A stretch of DNA of 64,000 nucleotides from Massilia sp. (GTDB lineage Bacteria > Pseudomonadota > Gammaproteobacteria > Burkholderiales > Burkholderiaceae_D), in assembly GCA_025359245.1 (NCBI GenBank), contig JANYGW010000158.1:51189-115188 (forward strand). Reading direction: 5' to 3'. Positions 46,747 to 55,936 of the stretch are shown piece after piece. Position 1 is the stretch's first letter. Each line of letters opens with the position of its first letter. Under the pieces are notes generated by a model. It was not told the origin of the DNA, made no database searches, and was given only the letters and a program-made list of their open reading frames with translations. The position numbers and the translations under genes were made by a program.

Positions 46747-47643
46747 TCACATACATTGCGGAAGCGCGCCCAGTTTGTCCGGATTGCGCATCACGAAGAC
46801 GGCCACGATCCGGTCGGCGTCGACGATGAAGGCCTGCGCCGATTCGATCTTGCCGTCGACATAGCGCAGCAAGCCCGGTTCGCCGTTGATCAGCGCCGGC
46901 CGGTAGCTGACCTGGCCGGGGTTCTGATGCTCGAGCGCCCAGTATACGCCGGCCACGCGGCCCGCGCCGTGCAGGATGTGGAAGAAGGAGTTGACCTTGC
47001 CGCCGCCATCGGCGACCAGCTGGATCCCGTCCGCCATCAGCGCCTTCATGGCGCCGCGGTCGCCGTCGGCAGCCGCCTGCATGAACCTGGCCAGCAGCGC
47101 GCGGTGCACTTCCGTGGGCACCTCGAAGCGCGGCTGCTCCTGCTGCACCCGGCCCTGCGCCCGGTGCACCAGCTGGCGGCAGGCCGCTTCATTCTTGCCG
47201 AGCATGGACGCGATGTCCTTGTAGTCGTGCTCGAAGACTTGCCGCAGCAGGAAGGCGGCGCGCTCCTCCGGCGACAAGCGCTCCAGCACCCACATCAGGG
47301 CTACCGATACGTCGCTGGCCAGTTCGGCCGCGCTTTCTGGCGTGCGCTGGTCCAGTTCGACCAGCGGTTCGGGCAGCCACCAGCCGACATAGGCTTCGCG
47401 TTCGCCCTGGCGGCTGCGCAGGCGGTCGATCGACAAGCGCGTGGTGACCGTCACCAGCCAGGCCTCGGCCGACTGCAGCTGCGCGTGGTCGGCGCCGTGC
47501 CAGCGCAGCCAGGCGTCCTGCACGACATCGTCGGCGTCGGCGCGGGTGCCGAGCATGCGATAGGCGATCGAGAACAGCCTGGGCCGCAGTGCGGCGAAGG
47601 TGGCGAGCGCGGTGGAGGATACGGCGTCAGTCATGGCGGCCAT
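46747..47643 (-). CDS. ECF sigma factor, ECF41 (SigJ-like) group
   Basis: 298 aa. Sigma-2 (about 17-85) and sigma-4 (about 112-165) regions are followed by a C-terminal SnoaL-like domain (about 180-298), the ECF41 layout. The two signature motifs are intact: DGGGK at 212-216 and NPDK at 287-290. In this group the extension replaces an anti-sigma factor. The start may be ATG 47643 or 47634. Its own upstream region carries an ECF41 promoter, so it is autoregulated. Confidence 0.95.
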   Translation of the reverse strand: MAAMTDAVSSTALATFAALRPRLFSIAYRMLGTRADADDVVQDAWLRWHGADHAQLQSAEAWLVTVTTRLSIDRLRSRQGEREAYVGWWLPEPLVELDQRTPESAAELASDVSVALMWVLERLSPEERAAFLLRQVFEHDYKDIASMLGKNEAACRQLVHRAQGRVQQEQPRFEVPTEVHRALLARFMQAAADGDRGAMKALMADGIQLVADGGGKVNSFFHILHGAGRVAGVYWALEHQNPGQVSYRPALINGEPGLLRYVDGKIESAQAFIVDADRIVAVFVMRNPDKLGALPQCM

Positions 47644-47665
47644 GTCGTGATGGTAGTGGACCTTA

Positions 47666-47692
47666 GACGCGCAGGGAAGCAGTTTTGTGACA
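47666..47692 (-). promoter_or_regulatory. ECF41 promoter of the sigma gene itself
   Basis: TGTCACA (47692-47686), 16 bp, CGTC (47669-47666), again followed by TAAGG, on the minus strand 23 bp upstream of the sigma-factor start. Identical pattern to the promoter of the partner gene, implying a positive feedback loop. Confidence 0.85.
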
Positions 47693-47901
47693 CCGCCTCT
47701 GCGCTTTTTGCGCGCAATAACAGGACGTTGCCAGCACGTTTCAAAGGCTTAACAAAATCATAAAAATGCGCTTGTTGCAATATGGCGAATAAGTAATACT
47801 GTGACGCGGAATGTTCGATTATTGGCATCATTAATATTTCGGCAATTCGGCACGATCGGAAAAATAGTTCATCCTAAAACACAAAAAACAAAGGGCAAGG
47901 A

Positions 47902-50900
47902 ATGAAAATCGACTCATCATCCATACCGTCGTTCATAGGTCGCCTCACGAAGGCACCTGCACGCCTGGGCCGTTGCGGCGCAGGCGGTGCATTGACGCTG
48001 TTGCTGGCGCTCGCTACCAGCGTTGCCAGCGTGGAGGCGCAAGCTGCCACTGACGCGAACCCGGCGCCCCAGGCCACCGGTGCGTTCTGGCAGGACGTCA
48101 GCGCCACCAGCGCCCAAACCAAAACTGCCGCCGCGACCCGCATCGGTCCTGTCGGTGCGGCCGGTGCGATTGCGCCGCGTCGCTTCCGGGCCGCCACGCT
48201 GGACCGCTCCGGCATGTCGCAACTGACCGCCACGGCGCCGCTCGAGCGCAGTGCCGCGGCCGCGAACGCCCAGCTGACCATCTCGCTGCCCCATCCGGAC
48301 GGCGGCTACCAGCGTTTCGCGATCGTCGCCTCGCCGGTCATGGAAGCCGGCCTGGCTGCCAAACACCCCGAAATCACGACCTATTCGGGCAAGGGCATCG
48401 ACGATCCAAGCGCCAGCATGCGGATGGACATCACGCCGCTTGGCCTGCATGCGTCGATCCGTTCGCCGCGCGGCGCCTGGTATATCGATCCGTATGCGCC
48501 GCAGGACGAGAGCCTGTATCTGAGCTACCACAGCCGCGACCTGCCGAACCCGCACGGCGCGCTCAATGAAGGCGCGCTCGACGAAGCCCAGATCGCCCTC
48601 GCGAGCGGCTTTTATCACGCCGGCGACGCGGTCGAAGTGCGCGGCATCGGCTTCATCCCGGGCGCCGCCGTCAACGTCACGGTGCGCAATCCGGCCAGCG
48701 ATTTCGGATCGGTGCAGAACCTGGTGGCGATTGCCGACCAGGATGGCGTGCTGTCCGTGACGGTCACGGCCGACCCGACCCGCAACATCGGCGCCTACGA
48801 GATCTCGGCGACCGATGGCCGCAGCGCCAGCAGCGCCTCGTACCAGGTGGTGGCCGATGACGTCACCGCCAGCGCGGCCGCCGGCACCCAGTTGCGCACC
48901 TACCGCCTGGCCTTGCTGACCGACCCGTCGTACGCCACATACTTCGGCGGCGCGGCCAACGTCACGGCCGCCAAGGTGTCGCTGATCAATCGCGTGACCC
49001 AGGTGTATGAGGACGAGACTTCGATCCGCCTGATGCTGATTAATAACACCGATGCGCTGAACCTGAATACGGCGGCCCAGATGACCGGCGCCAACGGTCC
49101 TTGCGGCGGCGCCGCCTGCATTACGGCGGCCCAGGCCACCGGTTGCGCCAGCAGCACGCTCACGCGCAACCGCCAGGTAATCGGCCTGCTGGCCGGCGCC
49201 GGCAATTTCGATGTCGGCCATATCGCGCTCGGCCTCGACGGCGGCGGCATCGCCAGCCTGGGCGTCGTTGGCGGCAACAACAAGGCCCAAGGCTGCACCG
49301 GCATCCCGACCCCGGTGGGCGACTTCTATGCGGTCGACTATGTGGCGCACGAGATGGGCCACCAGTTCGCCGGCAACCACACCTTCAATGGCGTGATCTC
49401 GAACTGCTCCGGCGGCAACCGCAATGCGGGCACCTCGGTGGAGCCGGGCAGCGGCTCGTCGATCATGGCCTACGCCGGCATCTGCGGCACCGACAACCTG
49501 CAAACCCACAGCGACGCCTACTGGTCGCAGCGCAGCTTCGACGAAATCGTCGCCTACACCTCGGGCGTGGAAACCAACATCAACGAAGTGCAGATGGGCG
49601 CACTGAGCGCGTTTTCCATCAGCGGCCAGCAATTCCAGCTGCAATACAACGGCCAGCTGTCGGCCCCGATCGTGCTCGGCACGAACTACACGACGGCCGG
49701 CGTCAAGGCGGCAATCGAAGCCATTTCCGGCTGGCCGGCGGGCGGCCTGGTGACGGTCAGCGCGCTGTCCAATACCGGCTTTACCGTGACCTTTGGCGGC
49801 ACGCTTGCCGCGACCAGCGTGGGCCAGCTGCAGCTGTTCAATTGCTCGGGCGCGTGCAGCGGCTACATCGGCCAGATAGCGGCCGGTGGACAGACGACTC
49901 GCCACGGCGTTGTCACGGCAACCGGCAACAGCGCGCCGCTGGTCAGCGCGCCGCTGACCTACACGATTCCGGTCCGCACGCCGTTCGCGCTGACCGGCAG
50001 CGCCACCCAGGCCGACGGCGACACGCTGACCTATATGTGGGAACAGAACGACCGCGCCGCGGCAACCGGCACCGGCTTGATCAGCAACACCAAGCTCAAT
50101 GGACCGCTGTTCCGCCAGTTCGGCCTGCGCGCCGTGGTCAGCAACAGCGACACGCTCGAATACGGTTCGGTCGGCGAAAACCTCGTCACGACCAATCCGA
50201 CCCGGGTGTTCCCGGACATGGCGCAAATCCTGGCCAACAACACCAACGCCGTCACTGGCGCCTGCCCGGCGGCCGCCGCCACGCCGACCGCCGCCGACAT
50301 GGAGTGCTTCTCTGAATTCCTGCCGACGGCCGGCTATGTCGGTTTCGCCGGCACCAACGCCAGCCCGGCTTCGCTCAATTTCCGGCTGACGGCGCGCGAC
50401 GGCCACGGCGGTGTCGGCAGCGCGGCGACGCGGCTGGTGCTGGCGCCTAACGCCGGTCCGTTCCTGGTCACCTCGCACAACAGCGCCGTGGTGCTCGACG
50501 CCGGCTCCAGCCAGAACGTGACCTGGAGCGTGGCCAACACCAGCGCGGCGCCGGTCAATGAAGCGAACGTCAAGATCAGCCTGTCGGTCGATGGCGGCGC
50601 CAGCTTCCCGTATGTGCTGGCAGCGAGCACGCCGAACAACGGCAGCAAGACCGTCACGCTGCCGCTGGTGGCCAGCACGATGGCGCGCCTGAAGATCGAG
50701 GCGCTGACCAACGTCTTCTTCGACGTATCGGACGCAAACTTCACGCTCAAGCTGGTGGGCGACGTGAATGGCGACGGCGTCGTCAATTGCGACGACCTGG
50801 CGATCGTCAAGGCAGCCATGGGCAAACGCACGGGGCAAGCCGGTTTCGACGTGCGCGCAGATGTGAACCACGACGGCGTCATCGACGTGCGCGACCTCAG

Positions 50901-50943
50901 CATGGTGGCGCAGCACATCCCGGCCGGCACGGTCTGCAAGTAA
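47902..50943 (+). CDS. Secreted metzincin metalloprotease with C-terminal dockerin
   Basis: 1013 aa. A long N-terminal export region (hydrophobic stretch GGALTLLLALATSVASVEAQA) precedes a propeptide and an Ig-like region. The reprolysin/metzincin catalytic domain runs from about 330 to 560: zinc motif HEMGHQFAGNH with His483, Glu484, His487 and His493, and a Met-turn SIMAYAG (Met522). Further beta domains follow. Residues about 953-1010 form a type-I dockerin: two calcium loops DVNGDGVVNCDD and DVNHDGVIDVRD spaced as in cellulosomal dockerins. The next gene encodes a cohesin-like PEP-CTERM protein, its probable docking partner. Confidence 0.93.
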   Translation: MKIDSSSIPSFIGRLTKAPARLGRCGAGGALTLLLALATSVASVEAQAATDANPAPQATGAFWQDVSATSAQTKTAAATRIGPVGAAGAIAPRRFRAATLDRSGMSQLTATAPLERSAAAANAQLTISLPHPDGGYQRFAIVASPVMEAGLAAKHPEITTYSGKGIDDPSASMRMDITPLGLHASIRSPRGAWYIDPYAPQDESLYLSYHSRDLPNPHGALNEGALDEAQIALASGFYHAGDAVEVRGIGFIPGAAVNVTVRNPASDFGSVQNLVAIADQDGVLSVTVTADPTRNIGAYEISATDGRSASSASYQVVADDVTASAAAGTQLRTYRLALLTDPSYATYFGGAANVTAAKVSLINRVTQVYEDETSIRLMLINNTDALNLNTAAQMTGANGPCGGAACITAAQATGCASSTLTRNRQVIGLLAGAGNFDVGHIALGLDGGGIASLGVVGGNNKAQGCTGIPTPVGDFYAVDYVAHEMGHQFAGNHTFNGVISNCSGGNRNAGTSVEPGSGSSIMAYAGICGTDNLQTHSDAYWSQRSFDEIVAYTSGVETNINEVQMGALSAFSISGQQFQLQYNGQLSAPIVLGTNYTTAGVKAAIEAISGWPAGGLVTVSALSNTGFTVTFGGTLAATSVGQLQLFNCSGACSGYIGQIAAGGQTTRHGVVTATGNSAPLVSAPLTYTIPVRTPFALTGSATQADGDTLTYMWEQNDRAAATGTGLISNTKLNGPLFRQFGLRAVVSNSDTLEYGSVGENLVTTNPTRVFPDMAQILANNTNAVTGACPAAAATPTAADMECFSEFLPTAGYVGFAGTNASPASLNFRLTARDGHGGVGSAATRLVLAPNAGPFLVTSHNSAVVLDAGSSQNVTWSVANTSAAPVNEANVKISLSVDGGASFPYVLAASTPNNGSKTVTLPLVASTMARLKIEALTNVFFDVSDANFTLKLVGDVNGDGVVNCDDLAIVKAAMGKRTGQAGFDVRADVNHDGVIDVRDLSMVAQHIPAGTVCK

Positions 50944-51025
50944 TACAGCGATATGCATCCGCCCGGGACCGCCGGGCGCAATTCAACTGGAATAAAACGC
51001 CTGACAAGGCAAGGAGAGAAGCATC

Positions 51026-51592
51026 ATGGTTAGTTGGAACGCTTGGAAACATCGTCTTTGTATCGCATTCGTGCTCGGCTTCGCTTCAATGCAGGCCGCC
51101 ATCGCAGGCCCCGTGCTGTCGCTCGGCGCCACACCCAGTCCCGCGATCATCGGGACGACGCTCGACCTGGCCGTCTCGATCACGGATATCGCCGATCTGT
51201 ACGTGTATCAGTTCACGCTGTCGTTTGACCCGGCTTTGCTGCAGGCGATGGACGGCACCGAAGGCGCCTTCCTCGCCACCGGCGGTTCGACCTTTTTTGA
51301 CGGCGGCATGATCGACAACGATCTCGGGACGATTTCGTTTGTGTTCGACAGCCTGCTGGGCGACGTGCCAGGCGTGAGCGGCAGCGGCATGCTGGCCCAC
51401 TTCAATTTCAACGTCATCGGCGCCGGAGCGAGCGTGCTGGGATTGTCCGATGTGCTGTTCCTGGACTCGAACCTGCGCGACGTGGCGCTCCAGGTCGACG
51501 GGATGACCTTGCAGACGGTGCCCGAGCCGTCGGTGCTGTGGTTGTTCGGCCTCGGCCTGGCTGGCGTGGCACTCTTGCGTCGCCGCGTCTGA
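51026..51592 (+). CDS. Cohesin-like PEP-CTERM surface protein
   Basis: 188 aa. Signal peptide (LCIAFVLGFASMQAAIA), a cohesin-type beta-sandwich from about 28 to 160 (VSITDIADLYVYQFTLSFDPALLQAMDGTEGAFL, GTISFVFDSLLG, GSGMLAHFNF, LSDVLFLDSN), then the PEP-CTERM sorting tail: VPEPS, one membrane helix, and RRRV. Exosortase systems cleave or anchor such tails for surface display. GGAGAG lies 8 bp before the ATG. It follows the dockerin protease by 82 bp, with a 7-bp GC hairpin (50960-50978) but no T-run between them. Confidence 0.93.
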   Translation: MVSWNAWKHRLCIAFVLGFASMQAAIAGPVLSLGATPSPAIIGTTLDLAVSITDIADLYVYQFTLSFDPALLQAMDGTEGAFLATGGSTFFDGGMIDNDLGTISFVFDSLLGDVPGVSGSGMLAHFNFNVIGAGASVLGLSDVLFLDSNLRDVALQVDGMTLQTVPEPSVLWLFGLGLAGVALLRRRV

Positions 51593-51670
51593 ATTAAGAA
51601 ATGGCATTGGCCCTGCGACGCATTGCGCGTGGCAGGGCTGCTTCTTCGATGGCGAGCTTGCACACCAGGT

Positions 51671-52501
51671 TCAATGCGCCTTTTGAATCTGGGCGCGAAT
51701 GTAGCCAAGCTCGGTTTCACTCTCGATCACGTCCGGATGCTGGGGGCCGTTCAGGGCAAGCAGATCGGCCAGCGCCGCCTCTTGCAGGGGAAGGGCTTCG
51801 GCCGCCTTGCCCTGGCTGCGGTACAGCATTGCCAGTCCGGTCCGGGTGCGTATCAGCGGGTCCCGCGCGGCAGAAGCAGTCTCGCCGAACAAGGCCAAAG
51901 AGGCCACATACATTTTTTCCGCTTCCGGAAAATGTTTCATCGCATGGTGAAGTTCGGCCACCACGCTGGACGACTCCGCAAGCTCGTAAGCCTTCTCTAT
52001 CACAAGACGATGCGCATTCGTACCGGCTTCTTCGGACGCGGCCGTGGTAGTCGCAGCCAGCGCGCGCCGTGCCGCTTCGAGCGCGGCCGTATCGCGGCGG
52101 ACAGCAGCCTCTCCCAGCACCAATGCAGCGCCTGGATCTCCCTTGCGAACCAGCGCAGCCATTGCATCAGTGGTGCTGTTCGATGCGCTCGGGTTGCGCC
52201 GTTTGTAGGGACCGTTGTCGGCGACCAGCGCGATCAGGGCTTCCGCCTCGGTATAGCGCAACTGGCGGTAATAGGACGCGGCCAGACGGAAGGTCAGGCT
52301 GCGTGCCTGCCAGCTTCCGTCCGGGAATTTGGCGATCAGCGTCTGCAATGCAGCCTGGGTGGCGGCATGGTCGGCGCCATTGGTCTCAAGCTGCGTGTTG
52401 TATGCGCACTGCTCTGCCGAAAGAATGCTCGCGCAGTCGCTCGCGAGAAGTGGCGTGGCATTCAGGCACAGCAACAGTGACAGGGCGAGCGGCTTGATCA
52501 T
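51671..52501 (-). CDS. Secreted TPR protein
   Basis: 276 aa from ATG 52501, which overlaps the upstream stop by 4 bp (ATGA). Signal peptide (KPLALSLLLCLNATPLLA), then helical repeats; the last part TRTGLAMLYRSQGKAAEALPLQEAALADLLALNGPQHPDVIESETELGY is a tetratricopeptide-type repeat. Probably periplasmic. Last gene of a six-gene operon. Confidence 0.85.
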   Translation of the reverse strand: MIKPLALSLLLCLNATPLLASDCASILSAEQCAYNTQLETNGADHAATQAALQTLIAKFPDGSWQARSLTFRLAASYYRQLRYTEAEALIALVADNGPYKRRNPSASNSTTDAMAALVRKGDPGAALVLGEAAVRRDTAALEAARRALAATTTAASEEAGTNAHRLVIEKAYELAESSSVVAELHHAMKHFPEAEKMYVASLALFGETASAARDPLIRTRTGLAMLYRSQGKAAEALPLQEAALADLLALNGPQHPDVIESETELGYIRAQIQKAH

Positions 52502-52866
52502 CGGAAGGCCCACACGAACTGGATGAAAAAGCTGGACTGGACCGGGACGCCGTTCACACTGCCAGGCCGGAACGAGCAATGCTCCATGGCGACCATGGCG
52601 GCCTTGTCGAAGGCGGCGAATCCCGAGCTGCGGGCGACGTCCATCGCGACCAGTTTACCGGTTGGCGCAATCTGGAAGCGCAAGGTCGTCACTCCCTGAT
52701 CCAGGTTGCGCAGCAACTCCCTGGGCCATTCCGGCTTGTGGCACAGCCTGGGATCGAGGACGCTGGCCCTCTGCTCGACCCTGGCGAACTTGGGTGTGTA
52801 ATCCTGTGCCGTCGCGACGGCCGGCAGCGCCAGCAAAGTCAGGGACAGCAGACGTGCTAAGTTCAT
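52498..52866 (-). CDS. TonB C-terminal-domain protein, periplasmic
   Basis: 122 aa. Signal peptide (ARLLSLTLLALPAVATA) then a TonB-like C-terminal domain: PEWPRELLRNLDQGVTTLRFQIAPTGKLVAMDVARSSGFAAFDKAAMVAMEHCSF is the standard pattern (YP.ELR..GV.G.V...F.V...G.v). It lacks a membrane anchor and Pro-rich spacer, so it is not a classical energy transducer. Upstream of the TPR gene and coupled to it. Confidence 0.85.
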   Translation of the reverse strand: MNLARLLSLTLLALPAVATAQDYTPKFARVEQRASVLDPRLCHKPEWPRELLRNLDQGVTTLRFQIAPTGKLVAMDVARSSGFAAFDKAAMVAMEHCSFRPGSVNGVPVQSSFFIQFVWAFR

Positions 52867-52910
52867 CGATGGACTCGCATTCGTAAAAAAGTGATGGTTC
52901 AGGTGCCTGG

Positions 52911-53480
52911 TCACGGCGCTGTGATCGAGAGCAGCGGCCAGCGCTCGGCAAACCGCTTCGATGCAAGCCGGCTCTCGAAAACATCGACGCCGGCCCGCGT
53001 GGGATTGTGCCGCAAGCGCAGCGCGAACAAGTCGTCGAGGCCATGCGGCGCGATGATGCCGAGCGTGTCGTCCGGATGCAGCGTCACGCCGACACAGGTC
53101 GCGTATTCCGGCCACGTCGCGATGCCCTCGGCGAGGGAATACAGCGGGGCGACGTGCTGCGCCAGGTGATCACGGAACCAGGCGTCGATGCCGGCCTGGT
53201 TGGTCGCCTCCCACGCCAGCGCAGGCATGGCCGCACGCAATGCAGATTCAAGTTCGGCATCGCGTCCTGGCCTGACGGGCCGTTCGTAATACACGAGGTC
53301 GACATCGTCCAGCTGTGTCGGGCTGGCGAAATGGTGCAGCCGGTCCCACACGAGCGAGCGCACCGCACCGGCGCCGATGCACCAGGAATCGAGCCCCAAC
53401 CCGCGTGCTGCCGTCAGCGCAGCCATCAGCTGCGTGGACGAACTGACCATGGCGATCAGGCGCTGCTCCAGGCTGTCCAT
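52911..53480 (-). CDS. Nucleotidyltransferase-like protein (NTP_transf_6)
   Basis: 189 aa, matches the DUF925/NTP_transf_6 family. Motifs: CIGAGAVRSLVWDRLHHF and QLDDVDLVYYE with the paired Asp that would bind metal, then YSLAEGIATWPEYATCVGVTL and the C-terminal LDDLFALRLRHNP. Starts 9 bp after the serine-hydrolase stop. Substrate unknown. Confidence 0.88.
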   Translation of the reverse strand: MDSLEQRLIAMVSSSTQLMAALTAARGLGLDSWCIGAGAVRSLVWDRLHHFASPTQLDDVDLVYYERPVRPGRDAELESALRAAMPALAWEATNQAGIDAWFRDHLAQHVAPLYSLAEGIATWPEYATCVGVTLHPDDTLGIIAPHGLDDLFALRLRHNPTRAGVDVFESRLASKRFAERWPLLSITAP

Positions 53481-53489
53481 ATGGCCCGG

Positions 53490-55388
53490 TCAGTAGTTCA
53501 GCGTGGTGCCGGCGATTCCCCAGGTGACCAGGAAATAGCTGAAGACCGTCATCGCCAGCGCGATCAGCGAGTGATGCAAACGCGCCCAGGTCGAGCCCAC
53601 CCGGTCGCGCCAGAAGCGCAATGCGATGGCCACCACCAGCGGTGTCGCCAGCACGGCGCACCATGCGACGCTGTACAGCACGAGCAGCGCCGCGTCGAGG
53701 CTCGCGTTCATGCGCATCAAGTCCGTGCTGACATCGGCCAGCCAGATGGTGCCGCCCAGGGCGAGCAGGTCGACCAGCAGTGCAAGCCGGACCAGCCGAT
53801 GCGCGCGCCGCTCGCGCGGCCCCGCACCAAATTGCAGGGCGCGGCGCCGGCGCAGCAACGCGCCGATAGGCCACGCCAGCAAGGTCACGATGATCAGCAA
53901 GACACTGGCAAGGACGGCCGGCAGCACGAAGCGCTTGTCGAGGTACCATGCAACGGCTTGCCATTCGAACGCGAGCGGGACCATGCTGGCCTGCATATAA
54001 GAGCGTCCGTCGGCGCCATGCCTGAACGTCGCGCGGGCGCCATCGGCTCCGGTAAATAGCATCGGTGCCGTCTCGCGCATGGAGCCGGGCATGGCGTCGA
54101 TATGGATGCCGCCGCCTGCCGCCGATGTGACGCGCAGCTGCTGCATCAGCGCCGGCAGGCGCACAAAGCTCGAGTCGGCGCGCATCGTGATCTGGTAGGT
54201 GCCGGCGGCGGCCTGCGCATCGCCGTTCTCGGTAGCGATCGGCGCTGCGCTGGTTGGCGGCCGCTGGAAGTAGCGCTTGGCCACTGCGGCGAGCAACTCG
54301 CCCGGCGCATCGCCGACGCTGTTATAAGAGGCAAAGATGCCAAAGTGCGCGTCCGGCAGCAGGGCAAGCTGGCTCACGACGGCCGAGGTCAGGCCATGTT
54401 TGCCGATGAAGCGGTTGCCGGCGGCGTCATCGACTTCGAAGCCGAGCAGACCATCAGGCAGGCCGGCGCCGGGCAGTGGCGTGGGCATGATCTTGGCCAG
54501 CGTCGCAGGCGCCAGCAGGTGTTCGCCACCATTTAACAAGGCGAGCATCAAGCGGCCCATGTCGGCGCCGGTGCTCGACAGGCCGCCAGCAGGGCCGGGC
54601 ATGATGGTCTCGAATGCGGGCACTGGCGTGTTGCCGGCGCCGGTGTAGGCGCTGGCCACCGATGCCAGGCGCGCCGCCGCCACCGGCTGCTCGAAGGTCG
54701 ACGCGTCCATATGCAGCGGCGCCAGGATATGGGCCTTGGCATAGTCGTCGAAGCGTTCCCCGCTGACGCGTTCGACGATGTAGCCGGCCAGGCCGTAGCC
54801 GTAGTTCGAATAGGCCGCCACGTCACCGTGCGGGAACAGGCGCGGCGGCAGCGCATGCCGCAGCCAGGGGCCGAGCGGCTCCGGCCTGGTCCCGGCCTGG
54901 ATCATGTCCTTGAGGTGGTGTTCAAATCCGGCCCGATGGCCAAGCAGGCGGCGTAGCGTGACGGGCACGCCGCCCGCTGGCGTGGGCACCGTGAAGTCGA
55001 GGTAGGTATTGACGTCGCGGTCCAGATCGAGCTTGCCTTGTTCGACCTGCTGCATGACGGCGACCAGCGTCAGCAGCTTGGAGATCGATCCGGGCCTGAG
55101 CAAGGTTGTTTCCGGCCGCATCGGTGCGGTCCTGGCGACGTTGGCGACGCCGTAGCCGCGGCTGAAAATGAGTTCGCCATCCTTGACGACGGTGATGACG
55201 GCGCCAGGGATGTTCTTGCGCTTGAGCTGAGCCGGCACATAGTCGTCCATGAAACGCTGCAGGTCACTCGCTGTGAGCACGGCGCTGGTGGCCGGCGTTT
55301 CCGCCAGTGCCGTGCCAGCAATGCTGCACAAGGAGAACGCCAGGCAAGCCAGCACCTTGCATGTCGCAGGCAGAAGTGGGCGCTTCAT
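53490..55388 (-). CDS. Beta-lactamase-fold serine hydrolase with C-terminal membrane helices
   Basis: 632 aa. ATG 55388 overlaps the upstream stop (ATGA). Signal peptide (LACLAFSLCSIAGTALA), then a class C beta-lactamase/DD-peptidase-like domain: SxxK in RPGSISKLL, YSN in AAYSNYGYGLAGY, and HG in IGKHGLTSAVV. A lipocalin-like or DUF3471-like segment follows, and four membrane helices close the protein (from about 500). This layout fits esterase or peptidoglycan-active penicillin-binding-protein-like enzymes rather than secreted beta-lactamases. Confidence 0.9.
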   Translation of the reverse strand: MKRPLLPATCKVLACLAFSLCSIAGTALAETPATSAVLTASDLQRFMDDYVPAQLKRKNIPGAVITVVKDGELIFSRGYGVANVARTAPMRPETTLLRPGSISKLLTLVAVMQQVEQGKLDLDRDVNTYLDFTVPTPAGGVPVTLRRLLGHRAGFEHHLKDMIQAGTRPEPLGPWLRHALPPRLFPHGDVAAYSNYGYGLAGYIVERVSGERFDDYAKAHILAPLHMDASTFEQPVAAARLASVASAYTGAGNTPVPAFETIMPGPAGGLSSTGADMGRLMLALLNGGEHLLAPATLAKIMPTPLPGAGLPDGLLGFEVDDAAGNRFIGKHGLTSAVVSQLALLPDAHFGIFASYNSVGDAPGELLAAVAKRYFQRPPTSAAPIATENGDAQAAAGTYQITMRADSSFVRLPALMQQLRVTSAAGGGIHIDAMPGSMRETAPMLFTGADGARATFRHGADGRSYMQASMVPLAFEWQAVAWYLDKRFVLPAVLASVLLIIVTLLAWPIGALLRRRRALQFGAGPRERRAHRLVRLALLVDLLALGGTIWLADVSTDLMRMNASLDAALLVLYSVAWCAVLATPLVVAIALRFWRDRVGSTWARLHHSLIALAMTVFSYFLVTWGIAGTTLNY

Positions 55389-55927
55389 TTGGCGGGCCGC
55401 TTGAGTTGGGGCGGGCATTCCATGTCGCCGCTGCCGATGTGGTCAAACCCCTGGATTTCCAGGCAAGTTCCATCTCTCGTGCAATCCTGGATATCAATCG
55501 TCATGATGTTCGGATATTCCTTTGGGTAGGAGAAGGCGGTCGGCAACGCGAAGATCCTGGCGATGTCGTCGCGCCGTAGTTTTTTGGTGAAGGTTAAACT
55601 GATGGCCTGCAAGTCGCCATGCTCCCAGCGCAGGTTGACGCTCTTGACGAGCGGATGAATCCGGCTTGCGACGCTGTTTGGAAAAACCGGGCCTTCCTGA
55701 TAGGTTTCCGGATGCTTGCACGGGTCACCATGGTTGACGTAATGCTTGAGGCCACAGTTGAATTTCTTGTCCCTGACCTTGAAAGTCATCTCGATATAAC
55801 AGCCGAAATCACCGGCGGTCATTCTTGGCCACGACAGCACATTGTGATTGGCCAGGAACGCGTCGGCGGATGCCATTCCACTGCAAGGAATGGCGAGCAG
55901 CAGTGCGACCAGCGGGGCATGTCTCAA
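55385..55927 (-). CDS. Secreted hypothetical protein, Cys-rich
   Basis: 180 aa. Signal peptide (LVALLLAIPCSGMASA) then a domain with about six cysteines (GCYIEMTFK, KKFNCGLKHYVNHGDPCKHPE, IQDCTRDGTCLEIQG, MECPPQLKRP) that may form periplasmic disulfides. No family recognised. Overlaps the serine hydrolase start and lies 9 bp after the gene before it. Confidence 0.8.
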   Translation of the reverse strand: MRHAPLVALLLAIPCSGMASADAFLANHNVLSWPRMTAGDFGCYIEMTFKVRDKKFNCGLKHYVNHGDPCKHPETYQEGPVFPNSVASRIHPLVKSVNLRWEHGDLQAISLTFTKKLRRDDIARIFALPTAFSYPKEYPNIMTIDIQDCTRDGTCLEIQGFDHIGSGDMECPPQLKRPAK

Positions 55928-55936
55928 CCTTCCTCC

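Noticed and set aside
47917..50958. A continuous 1013-codon open frame on the minus strand opposite the dockerin protease
   Set aside because: High-GC codon bias leaves the opposite frame open; it has no ribosome site and an Arg/Ala/Gly-rich composition without domains, while the plus frame has clear metzincin and dockerin motifs.
50960..50978. Hairpin between the protease and cohesin genes as a terminator
   Set aside because: The stem is only 7 bp and no T-run follows, so cotranscription remains more likely.
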